A stretch of 5,373 nt of DNA from Bacteroidota bacterium (lineage in GTDB: Bacteria > Bacteroidota > Ignavibacteria > Kapaibacteriales > UBA2268). Location of the stretch: assembly GCA_017428585.1 (NCBI GenBank), contig JAFRQN010000128.1, positions 1-5,373 of the forward strand, given 5' to 3'. The position numbers and the translations under genes are program-made. This document shows, one piece after another, positions 1-5,373 of the stretch. The notes beneath the pieces were generated by a model. It searched no databases. It saw only the letters and a list, made by a program, of their open reading frames with translations, and was not told where the DNA came from. Positions within the stretch are counted from its first letter, which is position 1. Every line of letters begins with the position of its first letter.

Positions 1-161
1 ATTGCAGTATTAGCAAGCAAAGTTAATCCTTCAGGCTTTACCTCTAAAATGTCCTGAGAACCCATTTTTCTTATTAATACAAAATCCTTTGTTAACAGTT
101 CATATTCTGTATTATCCCTCTCAATAGGAAATGGTTCTTGATATTTAAATTCCTTTGTCAT
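1..161 (-). CDS. Fumarate hydratase class I, N-terminal fragment (runs off left edge)
   Basis: The complement of 161-159 is ATG, followed by 53 open codons to the window edge. The protein begins MTKEFKYQEPFPIERDNTEY and continues with LLTKDFV and LEVKPEGLTLLANTA. This matches, from memory, the N-terminus of the class I fumarate hydratases of Bacteroides-like bacteria (KYQ-PFPLG-D-TEY-LLTK, then E-EGLT-LA). The family is an oxygen-sensitive [4Fe-4S] cytoplasmic enzyme of roughly 540-550 residues that interconverts fumarate and malate. In anaerobic Bacteroidales it works in the reductive branch towards succinate. The cluster-binding cysteines and catalytic region lie outside the window, so integrity cannot be judged. 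The complement of about 168-174 reads AAAAAGG a few bases before the start, a weak Shine-Dalgarno candidate. The gene is divergent from glmS. Confidence 0.85.
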   Translation of the reverse strand, partial: MTKEFKYQEPFPIERDNTEYELLTKDFVLIRKMGSQDILEVKPEGLTLLANTA

Positions 162-260
162 AAAATACCTTTTTATGTTAATATATTTTATAAAAAACTA
201 TTTCAATGTATAAAAGTTTAAATAACTTATATAATTACAATAAATCTTTTTTGTTTAAAA

Positions 261-295
261 CAAAAATACAAAAATAATACTAAATAATAACCAAA
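261..295 (-). promoter_or_regulatory. Candidate Bacteroidota promoter for fumarate hydratase, doubled -7 box
   Basis: Read on the minus strand, TATTTTTG occurs twice directly in tandem, at 276-269 and 268-261, each matching the Bacteroidota -7 consensus TAnnTTTG. A -33-like TTTG lies upstream at 295-292, with 15 or 23 bases between it and the two boxes. Transcription would begin near 265-257 and give a leader of roughly 95-105 nt before the ATG at 161. The match is by motif only, and the AT richness raises the chance rate. Confidence 0.5.
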
Positions 296-310
296 ATAAA
301 TTAATTATAC

Positions 311-345
311 TTTGTTTAATAATTTATTATAATTTTGTATATTTG
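311..345 (+). promoter_or_regulatory. Candidate Bacteroidota promoter for glmS, doubled -7 box
   Basis: TAATTTTG at 330-337 and TATATTTG at 338-345 both fit TAnnTTTG and abut each other. A -33-like TTTG is at 311-314, giving spacers of 15 and 23 bases. The predicted transcript would start near 340-349, leaving a leader of about 40-48 nt before the glmS ATG at 388. That leader is AT-rich with no clear Shine-Dalgarno sequence and is too short to hold a riboswitch or a glmS ribozyme. The layout mirrors the leftward promoter at 261-295. Confidence 0.5.
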
Positions 346-387
346 TGATTATTTCTTTCTTAAATATAAATAATTAAATCAAAAATT

Positions 388-2229
388 ATGTGTGGAATAA
401 TAGGTTATATAGGAAATAGAAATGCAATTGATGTTTTAATGCATGGATTAAAACGAGTAGAATATCGTGGATATGATTCAGCAGGAATCAGTATTATAGA
501 AAATAATAAATTAGTTACAATCAAAAAAAGTGGAAAATTAACAGAACTATATAAAGTTATTTCTCATTCAAATCATTTTTCAAATATTGGATTTGGACAT
601 ACACGCTGGGCAACACATGGTGAACCAAATGATATAAATGCTCATCCTCATTTAGATAATTCAGGGAAAATATCAATTGTACATAATGGTATAATCGAAA
701 ATTGTGCGATATTAAAAGATTTATTATTAAAACAAGGATATACTTTTAAATCGGAAACAGATACTGAAGTATTAGCTGTATATATAGGATCAATTTATGA
801 AAAAACCAAAGACTTAACAGAAGCTACAAGATTAGCCTTATCCAATATAGTTGGTACTTTTGGATTATTAGTCATTTCAGAATATGAACCAGATAAAATA
901 GTCGGTGCAAGACGTGGAAGTCCATTAGTTTTAGGTATTGGTCAGAATGAATATATTTTAGCTTCTGATCAAACTGCCATAGTAGATTATACAAAACGTG
1001 TAATATATCCTGACGATGATGAAATGGTAATAGTTACCAAAGATAATTATATATTAAAGACATTAGACAATATAGAAATAAATAAAAAAGAATCTACTAT
1101 CGATTTAGAATTAAAGCAATTAGAAAAAAAAGGTTTTGAACATTTCATGTTAAAAGAAATCTTCGAACAAGGTGAAACGATAGAAAATGCAACACGTGGA
1201 AGAATGATATTTGATACAGGAAATATAAAACTTGGTGGATTAACAGAAGTAACTGATAAATTACGAAAAGCAAGACGTATAATTCTAACAGGCTGCGGAA
1301 CTTCTTGGCATTCTGCATTGGTTGGAGAATATATGATAGAATCATTAGCAGGGATTCCTGTTGAAGTAGAATACGCATCAGAATTTAGATATAGAAATCC
1401 TATTCTTTCAGAAGAAGATATTGTGATAGCAATATCTCAAAGCGGTGAAACAGCGGACACATTAGAAGCTATAAGAGAAGCAAAGCGAAAAGGATGTACA
1501 ACATTAGGAATTGTAAATATAGTTGGAAGTTCTATTGCTCGTGCAACCGATGCAGGAGTTTATTTACATGCAGGACCAGAAATAGGTGTTGCTTCCACAA
1601 AAGCATTTACATCACAAATAACTATTCTGCTTCTCCTCGCACTATATTTGGGACGAATGAATAATATTTCTCAAATGGATGGAATAAGAATTGTAAACGA
1701 AATAAAACTACTGCCAAAAAAAATAAATACAATTTTACAACAAGCTCCTTCTATACAAAAAATAGCAAAACAATATGCTAATTCACCAAATTTCCTATAT
1801 TTAGGACGTGGTTACAATTATCCAATTGCTTTGGAAGGTGCTTTAAAATTAAAAGAAATTTCATACGTACATGCAGAAGGATATCCTGCTGCAGAAATGA
1901 AACATGGTCCATTAGCTTTAATTGACGAAAATATGCCTGTTGTAGTTTTGGCAACAAAAGATGATATATTTGATAAATTATGTTCTAATATAGAAGAAGT
2001 AAAAGCTCGCAAAGGCAAAATCATAGCTATTGCAACAGAAGGCAATACAGGCAATAAGGTATTAGAAGATAAAGCTGAACATATTATATATATACCAGAA
2101 ACATCTAATATCATAACACCTATTCTATCTATAATTCCACTGCAACTATTGGCTTATTATATTGCTTTAGAACGTGGAACCGAAATAGATACACCAAGAC
2201 ATCTTGCTAAAAGTGTTACTGTAGAATAA
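388..2229 (+). CDS. glmS: Glutamine--fructose-6-phosphate aminotransferase (isomerizing)
   Basis: This cytoplasmic enzyme converts fructose-6-phosphate and glutamine to glucosamine-6-phosphate and glutamate, the first step to UDP-GlcNAc for peptidoglycan and LPS. The 613 residues are close to the E. coli length of 609, and the gene looks intact. The start is fixed because the N-terminal nucleophile must be Cys2, exposed after Met removal (MCGIIGYIG). The class II glutaminase domain spans about 2-225, with RGYDSAG at 27-33, GHTRWATHG at 70-78, HNGIIEN at 99-105 (Asn100-Gly101 oxyanion hole) and SETDTE at 122-127. FMLKEI near 250 is the interdomain linker motif. The first SIS domain holds GCGTS at 302-306 and SQSGET at 350-355. 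The second holds LEGALKLKEISY and AEMKHGPLAL, with His506 in the ring-opening position. The C-terminus, DTPRHLAKSVTVE, includes Lys608, equivalent to the substrate-binding lysine of E. coli. The gene stands alone between a divergent promoter region and its own terminator. Confidence 0.98.
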   Translation: MCGIIGYIGNRNAIDVLMHGLKRVEYRGYDSAGISIIENNKLVTIKKSGKLTELYKVISHSNHFSNIGFGHTRWATHGEPNDINAHPHLDNSGKISIVHNGIIENCAILKDLLLKQGYTFKSETDTEVLAVYIGSIYEKTKDLTEATRLALSNIVGTFGLLVISEYEPDKIVGARRGSPLVLGIGQNEYILASDQTAIVDYTKRVIYPDDDEMVIVTKDNYILKTLDNIEINKKESTIDLELKQLEKKGFEHFMLKEIFEQGETIENATRGRMIFDTGNIKLGGLTEVTDKLRKARRIILTGCGTSWHSALVGEYMIESLAGIPVEVEYASEFRYRNPILSEEDIVIAISQSGETADTLEAIREAKRKGCTTLGIVNIVGSSIARATDAGVYLHAGPEIGVASTKAFTSQITILLLLALYLGRMNNISQMDGIRIVNEIKLLPKKINTILQQAPSIQKIAKQYANSPNFLYLGRGYNYPIALEGALKLKEISYVHAEGYPAAEMKHGPLALIDENMPVVVLATKDDIFDKLCSNIEEVKARKGKIIAIATEGNTGNKVLEDKAEHIIYIPETSNIITPILSIIPLQLLAYYIALERGTEIDTPRHLAKSVTVE

Positions 2230-2262
2230 TATTTTATGTTCAATAACTACAGATTTTACTAT

Positions 2263-2300
2263 AAAAAAAGTATAATTATTAACATTATACTTTTTTTTTT
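2263..2300 (+). terminator. Rho-independent terminator of glmS
   Basis: A hairpin starts 34 bases after the glmS stop. GTATAAT at 2270-2276 pairs perfectly with ATTATAC at 2284-2290 around a 7-base loop. The stem is extended by an A tract at 2263-2269 opposite a run of ten T at 2291-2300. The stem is AT-rich with one G-C pair, but the A/T flanks and long T tract are typical. The T tract runs into the -33 element of the tRNA promoter. Confidence 0.8.
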
Positions 2301-2329
2301 GGTATTTTCAATTAAAATACATATTTTTG
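2298..2329 (+). promoter_or_regulatory. Promoter of tRNA-Lys (TTTG-N20-TATTTTTG)
   Basis: TATTTTTG at 2322-2329 is a full match to TAnnTTTG, and TTTG at 2298-2301 lies 20 bases upstream, close to the usual Bacteroidota spacing. The element ends only four bases before the mature tRNA 5' end at 2334. Transcription should therefore start within a few bases of the tRNA, leaving little or no 5' leader. This is the best-spaced promoter candidate in the window. Confidence 0.7.
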
Positions 2330-2333
2330 TAGT

Positions 2334-2407
2334 GCATGCGTAGCTCAGTTGGCTAGAGCATCTGACTCTTAATCAGAGGGTCGCGGGTTCGAGCCCCGCC
2401 GCGTGTA
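2334..2407 (+). tRNA. tRNA-Lys, anticodon CTT
   Basis: A complete 74-nt cloverleaf folds by hand. The acceptor is 2334-2340 with 2400-2406. The D stem GCTC/GAGC is 2343-2346 with 2356-2359. The anticodon stem TCTGA/TCAGA is 2361-2365 with 2373-2377, enclosing the loop CTCTTAA with anticodon CTT at 2368-2370, which reads AAG (Lys). The variable loop is 2378-2382. The T stem GCGGG/CCCGC is 2383-2387 with 2395-2399, around the loop TTCGAGC. The discriminator base is A2407. The next bases are CAT, so CCA is not encoded and must be added enzymatically. The acceptor has two wobble pairs, one being the terminal pair G2334-T2406 (G1-U72), where G-C is usual. Two more bases on each side (2332-2333 and 2407-2408) could extend the helix in the precursor. 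Confidence 0.97.
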
Positions 2408-2432
2408 CATGCAAATAAAATTGTAAACTAAT

Positions 2433-2470
2433 AAAAGCAACAATCATATCTTTATGGTTGTTGTTTTTTT
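2433..2470 (+). terminator. Rho-independent terminator of tRNA-Lys
   Basis: CAACAATCAT at 2438-2447 pairs with ATGGTTGTTG at 2454-2463, ten base pairs including one T-G wobble, with a small loop at 2448-2453. T2464-T2470 follows as the release tract, opposite an A-rich run at 2433-2436. It begins about 30 bases after the tRNA 3' end and marks a monocistronic tRNA transcript. Confidence 0.85.
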
Positions 2471-2492
2471 ATATAATTTTTATCATATAAAT

Positions 2493-2525
2493 AAAAAAAC
2501 CATCAACATTTGTTGATGGTTTTTT
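2493..2525 (-). terminator. Bidirectional hairpin terminator between tRNA-Lys and the asd operon
   Basis: CCATCAAC at 2500-2507 pairs perfectly with GTTGATGG at 2512-2519 around a four-base loop. The stem is flanked by A7 at 2493-2499 and T6 at 2520-2525, so it is symmetric and would work on both strands. On the minus strand it lies about 30 bases after the stop of the gene at 2556-3248 and should end the leftward transcript. On the plus strand it is a second stop behind the tRNA terminator. Confidence 0.85.
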
Positions 2526-2555
2526 ATAATTATAGAATATTAATTACAAGATATA

Positions 2556-3248
2556 TTATACACTTTCTTTAGGTTTATTATTTCTTTTTCTAAGTACTAA
2601 TGTACTATGTTGTCCTTTAATAGGTTCTTTACTAAAGTTATTATTACTATTTGTATCAGAATAATTATTAGTTGGTTGTTTCCTATTTGATATAGCTTTT
2701 AATCTTTTATTCTTTGCTGCTTCTCTCTTTTCTTTTTCAATCCTTGAAATTTCAATATTATATTGTATTAGATTAGTCCTTTTTAATCTTTGTAATTTAA
2801 GTTTTTGTAATAATTCATTGTGAGCAGCTTGTTTTATTTTTTTCCTTTGGAAATACCATTTTAATATATTATTAATTTCCTTATACATAGATTTAGGATA
2901 AGCATAAACTATATATACATGATTATCCTCTACCTGTAATACTCTATCTAATTCAGCCTCACCAAACAATGCTTTATATCTTGTATTAACTGCATTAGAA
3001 ACACGTCTTATATCTCTTTTTGTTATAATATCTTTATATTTAGACATTTTAAGAATATTATAAATAGTATAAGGATGTTGTAAAGTATTTGGCAATATAT
3101 TGCGGTTAGATTTATTTTTAGCTGTATATTGTTTCTTTTTTAAATTAGGATTAGGATTTGCATTCCTTTTTTTATAATTATTATTAGTAGTATTGTTAGT
3201 AATAGTTACTTCCTCTTTTGAATTAATATTTTGATTAATCATTTCCAT
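2556..3248 (-). CDS. Hypothetical basic, Asn/Lys-rich protein
   Basis: I do not recognise this 230-residue protein. It is highly basic: by hand count 49 Lys+Arg against 19 Asp+Glu, with about 35 Asn. Residues 1-55 are low-complexity, Asn/Lys-rich and probably disordered. Residues 58-135 look like a folded core, with YTIYNILKMSKYKDIITKRD, then RYKALFGEAELDRVL, a likely beta strand HVYIVYAYP at 110-118, and a helix ending near WYFQRKK at 131-137. Residues 138-186 are a long charged helix, possibly a coiled coil (LLQKLKLQRLKR, RIEKEKREAAKNKRLK). Residues 187-230 are again Asn/Ser-rich and probably disordered. No signal peptide or membrane segment is visible. The start at 3248 lies 18 bp after the asd stop with no promoter motif between, so it is probably the second gene of an asd operon; Met3 (3242) is an alternative start. 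The charge suggests nucleic-acid or ribosome binding, but that is inference. Confidence 0.75.
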   Translation of the reverse strand: MEMINQNINSKEEVTITNNTTNNNYKKRNANPNPNLKKKQYTAKNKSNRNILPNTLQHPYTIYNILKMSKYKDIITKRDIRRVSNAVNTRYKALFGEAELDRVLQVEDNHVYIVYAYPKSMYKEINNILKWYFQRKKIKQAAHNELLQKLKLQRLKRTNLIQYNIEISRIEKEKREAAKNKRLKAISNRKQPTNNYSDTNSNNNFSKEPIKGQHSTLVLRKRNNKPKESV

Positions 3249-3266
3249 AGAATAAAAATTTAAATT

Positions 3267-4244
3267 TTATTTAATCAATAATTGTGCAATTTGAACAGCA
3301 TTTGAAGCTGCACCTTTTCTTAAATTATCAGCAGTTATCCATAGATATATTCCATTTTCAACACTGTCATCTATTCTTATCCTTCCAACAAATACCTCGT
3401 CATGTCCATTGCTTAATTGAGGCTGAGGATATATTTTATTTTTAATATCATCTAATAGTATAATACCATTTTGATTTTTCATGATATTTCGTATTTGTTC
3501 TATTGATACTTTTTGTCCTAATTCAATATTTGCAGAAATAGAATGAGAATTTTCTATAGGAAGGCGTACACAAGTAACAGCCATCTTAAGATCAGGCAAA
3601 GATAAAATTTTGCGAGTCTCATTTAGCATTTTTATTTCTTCTGAAGTGAAATCACTATCACCAACAACATCATGAAAAGCTATATTATTATATATCTTAT
3701 TATTTGTATTATTCTTATTAGAACTTTCTTGTTGAAATAAATTTATACCTTTTTGACCTGCCCCACTTATTGCTTGATAAGTAGAAATAACAACACGTTT
3801 TAAATTGAAATGCTTTTGTAGAGCATATAAAGGAATAACTAACTGAATAGTAGAACAATTTGGATTTGCTATAATTCCTTTATGAGAATTAATAACATTT
3901 GAATTTACCTCTGGAACTATTAAAGGAACATTTTTATTCATTCTCCAATAGCTGCTGTTATCAATTACTACACAATTTGAATCTACAGCCTTTGGAGCAA
4001 ATTCTTTACTTACATCAGTACCAGCAGAAAAAAGAGCAATATCAATATTTTTAAATGAATCTTTTGTTAACTCTTGAACTTGTATTTCATTAGATAAATA
4101 TTGAATTTTTTTGCCTATTGAACGTTTTGAAGCAAATAAAGAAAGATTATTTATAGGGAATTTTTTTTCTTCAAGTACTTTAACCATTGTACGTCCAACA
4201 AGACCTGTTGCACCCACTACTGCGACATTATATTTTTTACTCAT
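3267..4244 (-). CDS. asd: Aspartate-semialdehyde dehydrogenase
   Basis: This cytoplasmic enzyme reduces aspartyl-4-phosphate with NADPH to aspartate-4-semialdehyde, the branch point to diaminopimelate/lysine, threonine and methionine. The N-terminal Rossmann motif is VGATGLVG at 10-17. The catalytic cysteine is Cys130 in ANPNCSTIQL. STYQAISGAGQKG at 154-166 holds the conserved Gln157. CVRLPIENSHS at 225-235 supplies the substrate-binding Arg227 and the acid/base His234. The C-terminus (WITADNLRKGAASNAVQIA) is typical of the family. At 325 residues it is slightly shorter than many bacterial homologues, and the variable stretch near residues 172-186 is reduced to an Asn/Lys-rich linker. All catalytic residues are present. 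The ATG at 4244 precedes the Rossmann strand by the usual few residues, and no Shine-Dalgarno sequence is evident. It is probably cotranscribed with the downstream basic protein. Confidence 0.97.
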   Translation of the reverse strand: MSKKYNVAVVGATGLVGRTMVKVLEEKKFPINNLSLFASKRSIGKKIQYLSNEIQVQELTKDSFKNIDIALFSAGTDVSKEFAPKAVDSNCVVIDNSSYWRMNKNVPLIVPEVNSNVINSHKGIIANPNCSTIQLVIPLYALQKHFNLKRVVISTYQAISGAGQKGINLFQQESSNKNNTNNKIYNNIAFHDVVGDSDFTSEEIKMLNETRKILSLPDLKMAVTCVRLPIENSHSISANIELGQKVSIEQIRNIMKNQNGIILLDDIKNKIYPQPQLSNGHDEVFVGRIRIDDSVENGIYLWITADNLRKGAASNAVQIAQLLIK

Positions 4245-4324
4245 ACTTAAATATTAATACGTAAGCAAATTCCAAATATTGTTATTATATTTACTTAATA
4301 AAAGATTAGTTTACTCTTTTGCTA

Positions 4325-4352
4325 CAAAAATATAAATAAAATATATAACAAA
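4325..4352 (-). promoter_or_regulatory. Candidate promoter of asd
   Basis: On the minus strand TATTTTTG at 4332-4325 matches TAnnTTTG, and TTTG at 4352-4349 lies 16 bases upstream. Transcription would start near 4320, giving a leader of about 75 nt, too short for a lysine riboswitch. The bases after the box (TATTTTTGTAG) are the same as those after the tRNA-Lys -7 box. The -33 element overlaps the T tract of the hairpin at 4352-4380. Confidence 0.55.
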
Positions 4353-4380
4353 AAAATTATTTTTAATAAAAATAATTTTT
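4352..4380 (-). terminator. A/T-only hairpin, possible rsmH terminator
   Basis: Two 13-base arms at 4352-4364 and 4368-4380 are perfectly complementary around a three-base loop, and on the minus strand the second arm runs on into T's to 4350. It begins about 72 bases downstream of the rsmH stop and points the right way to end that transcript. The stem has no G-C pair, so it is weak as a classical terminator, and in such AT-rich DNA chance is possible. Confidence 0.4.
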
Positions 4381-4381
4381 A

Positions 4382-4411
4382 CATATTATATAATTTATAT
4401 GATATTATATG
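4382..4411. repeat. Imperfect A/T-rich inverted repeat between rsmH and asd
   Basis: Arms 4382-4394 and 4399-4411 match as reverse complements at 11 of 13 positions around a four-base spacer, each bounded by one G-C pair. It sits between the rsmH stop and the 4352-4380 hairpin, so the untranslated end of the rsmH transcript could form two successive hairpins. The low base complexity makes a chance repeat quite possible. Confidence 0.35.
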
Positions 4412-4452
4412 ATTTATTATTCATATTGCTTAATCAATAATCCAATATATTA

Positions 4453-5373
4453 TTAATTAAGTTTTTCAGCCACTCTCATTTTAGCACTACGTGCTCTTGG
4501 ATTTATTAGTATTTCTTGTTCAGAAGGTACTATTGGTTTATGCGTTATAATTCTTAATTTTGTTACATTAGTTGATTTAGCAACACTATATTTATTGATC
4601 TTTGAAGTTGCAGAATTTTCCTTAAATATTTGTTTTACCACTCTATCTTCTAAAGAATGATATGAAATAACAACAATTCGTCCACCAGGAATTAAAATAT
4701 CAATAATATCATTTAGAGTATTAGAAAGTTCTTCCAACTCATGATTAACTTCTATTCTAATTGCTTGAAATACACGAGATAGAGTTTTAAAATGATATTG
4801 TTTAGATGTAATATTTTCTATAATAGATCTTAATTCGAATGTCGTATTAATAGAATGGATTTTTCTATATCCAACAATAGCTTTAGCTATTTGGCGGTTT
4901 CGAGGTTCTTCACCATATTTAAAAAGAATATTTGCAATATCTTCTTCACTATAAGTATTGATTATTTCTTGAGCAGTTATACCTTCGTTTCCAAAACGCA
5001 TATCAAGAGGACAGTCAACACGATAACTCATACCACGTTGATCAGTATCCAACTGCTGCGAAGAAACTCCTAAATCCAGTAATAAACCTGCTGGTTTTAT
5101 ATTTCTTTCTTTGCAAATATCACACGCCTTAGAGAATGATGTATTAAAAGGTACAAAACTCGGTGCTGGTTGTAATTGTTTTAGTTCTTCCTCAAATAAT
5201 AATAAAGATTTAACATGTTTAATAGCATTTATATCTTTATCAAATGCAAATAAATTCCCCCCAGAATTTAAATTTTGCATAATTTTTTTTGCATGCCCGC
5301 CACCACCGAGCGTACCATCTATATAAGTACCATTTTTATCATTAATAAGTAATTCTATAGATTCATCTAATAA
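4453..5373 (-). CDS. rsmH: 16S rRNA m4C1402 N4-methyltransferase, start beyond right edge
   Basis: RsmH (MraW) uses S-adenosylmethionine to methylate N4 of C1402 in the decoding centre of 16S rRNA. The frame is open to the window edge, with 306 residues plus stop visible. The first visible residues, LLDESIELL, align with the usual MYHVPVLL-ES start, so about six residues are probably missing. The ATG at 5280-5278 is internal: upstream of it, in frame, lies the SAM-binding motif DGTLGGGGHAKKI (complement of about 5319-5281). Then come FAFDKD (motif II), LLLDLGVSSQQLD, RGMSYRVDCPLDMRF, ISYHSLEDRVVK and the C-terminal NPRARSAKMRVAEKLN, all family signatures. The family is about 300-315 residues, so the gene appears intact. 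rsmH normally precedes ftsL, ftsI and murE in the dcw cluster. Here the next gene on the same strand is asd, after 208 bp. Confidence 0.96.
   Translation of the reverse strand, partial: LLDESIELLINDKNGTYIDGTLGGGGHAKKIMQNLNSGGNLFAFDKDINAIKHVKSLLLFEEELKQLQPAPSFVPFNTSFSKACDICKERNIKPAGLLLDLGVSSQQLDTDQRGMSYRVDCPLDMRFGNEGITAQEIINTYSEEDIANILFKYGEEPRNRQIAKAIVGYRKIHSINTTFELRSIIENITSKQYHFKTLSRVFQAIRIEVNHELEELSNTLNDIIDILIPGGRIVVISYHSLEDRVVKQIFKENSATSKINKYSVAKSTNVTKLRIITHKPIVPSEQEILINPRARSAKMRVAEKLN

Noticed and set aside
340..387. glmS ribozyme or riboswitch upstream of glmS
   Set aside because: The predicted leader is under 50 nt, almost pure A/T, and lacks the structured core of roughly 150 nt. The glmS ribozyme is known mainly from Firmicutes.
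1145..1378. Open reading frame on the minus strand inside glmS
   Set aside because: It is antisense to the first SIS domain of an intact glmS, its protein is Leu-rich without recognisable motifs, and no promoter or start signal supports it.
1818..2114. Open reading frame on the minus strand inside the 3' part of glmS
   Set aside because: It is a shadow of the conserved second SIS domain and resembles no protein I know.
2334..2413. tRNA-Lys as an integration (att) site for a mobile element
   Set aside because: No integrase, no duplicated tRNA 3' end and no cargo genes are visible. Both sides are occupied by ordinary terminators and housekeeping genes.
2556..4244. asd plus the unknown gene as a defence or toxin-antitoxin pair
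   Set aside because: asd is a normal biosynthetic enzyme with all catalytic residues, and the unknown protein shows no nuclease, toxin or antitoxin motif that I can see.
4245..4324. Lysine riboswitch in the asd leader
   Set aside because: The leader is about 75 nt and has too little G/C for the conserved lysine aptamer of roughly 170 nt.
5278..5280. ATG at 5280 as the rsmH start
   Set aside because: The frame continues upstream to the window edge and encodes the essential SAM-binding GGGGH motif, so this Met is internal.
4855..5326. Two plus-strand open reading frames (4855-5073 and 5111-5326) opposite rsmH
   Set aside because: Both are antisense to well-conserved rsmH motifs, and their translations are low-complexity or Pro/Cys-rich artefacts.

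Overview
The window is strongly AT-rich chromosomal DNA that looks like a member of the Bacteroidota, most likely the order Bacteroidales. The evidence is threefold. Several intergenic regions carry the Bacteroidota-type -7 box TAnnTTTG with an upstream TTTG. Convincing Shine-Dalgarno sequences are largely absent. The partial gene at the left edge begins like the class I (iron-sulfur) fumarate hydratase of Bacteroides-like anaerobes. The genus cannot be set from the sequence alone. The low GC and the Asn/Lys-rich proteins would fit a host-associated or reduced genome, but that is inference.

Layout, left to right. (1) 1-161, minus strand: N-terminal 53 codons of a fumarate hydratase running off the left edge. 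(2) 162-387: divergent intergenic region with mirrored promoter candidates for fumarate hydratase (leftward) and glmS (rightward). (3) 388-2229, plus: complete glmS, closed by a hairpin terminator at about 2263-2300. (4) 2334-2407, plus: tRNA-Lys with anticodon CTT, with its own promoter and terminator. (5) About 2493-2525: a symmetric hairpin separating the rightward tRNA unit from the leftward genes. (6) 2556-3248, minus: an unrecognised, very basic Asn/Lys-rich protein, 18 bp downstream of asd and probably cotranscribed with it. (7) 3267-4244, minus: complete asd. (8) 4245-4452: AT-only intergenic region with an asd promoter candidate and two A/T hairpins. (9) 4453-5373, minus: rsmH, missing only its first few residues at the right edge.

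The recognised genes are housekeeping functions. GlmS makes glucosamine-6-phosphate for the amino-sugar half of peptidoglycan and LPS. Asd makes aspartate semialdehyde for diaminopimelate/lysine, threonine and methionine. RsmH methylates 16S rRNA and normally heads the division and cell-wall (dcw) cluster. Fumarate hydratase serves the fumarate/succinate branch of central metabolism. Apart from asd and the unknown gene, each transcript appears to be its own unit with its own promoter and hairpin terminator. No mobile element, CRISPR array or defence system is visible. The main items worth a second look are the unknown basic protein, the mirrored double -7 boxes, the promoters fused to upstream terminators, the unusual first base pair of the tRNA, and rsmH being followed by asd instead of the usual dcw genes.
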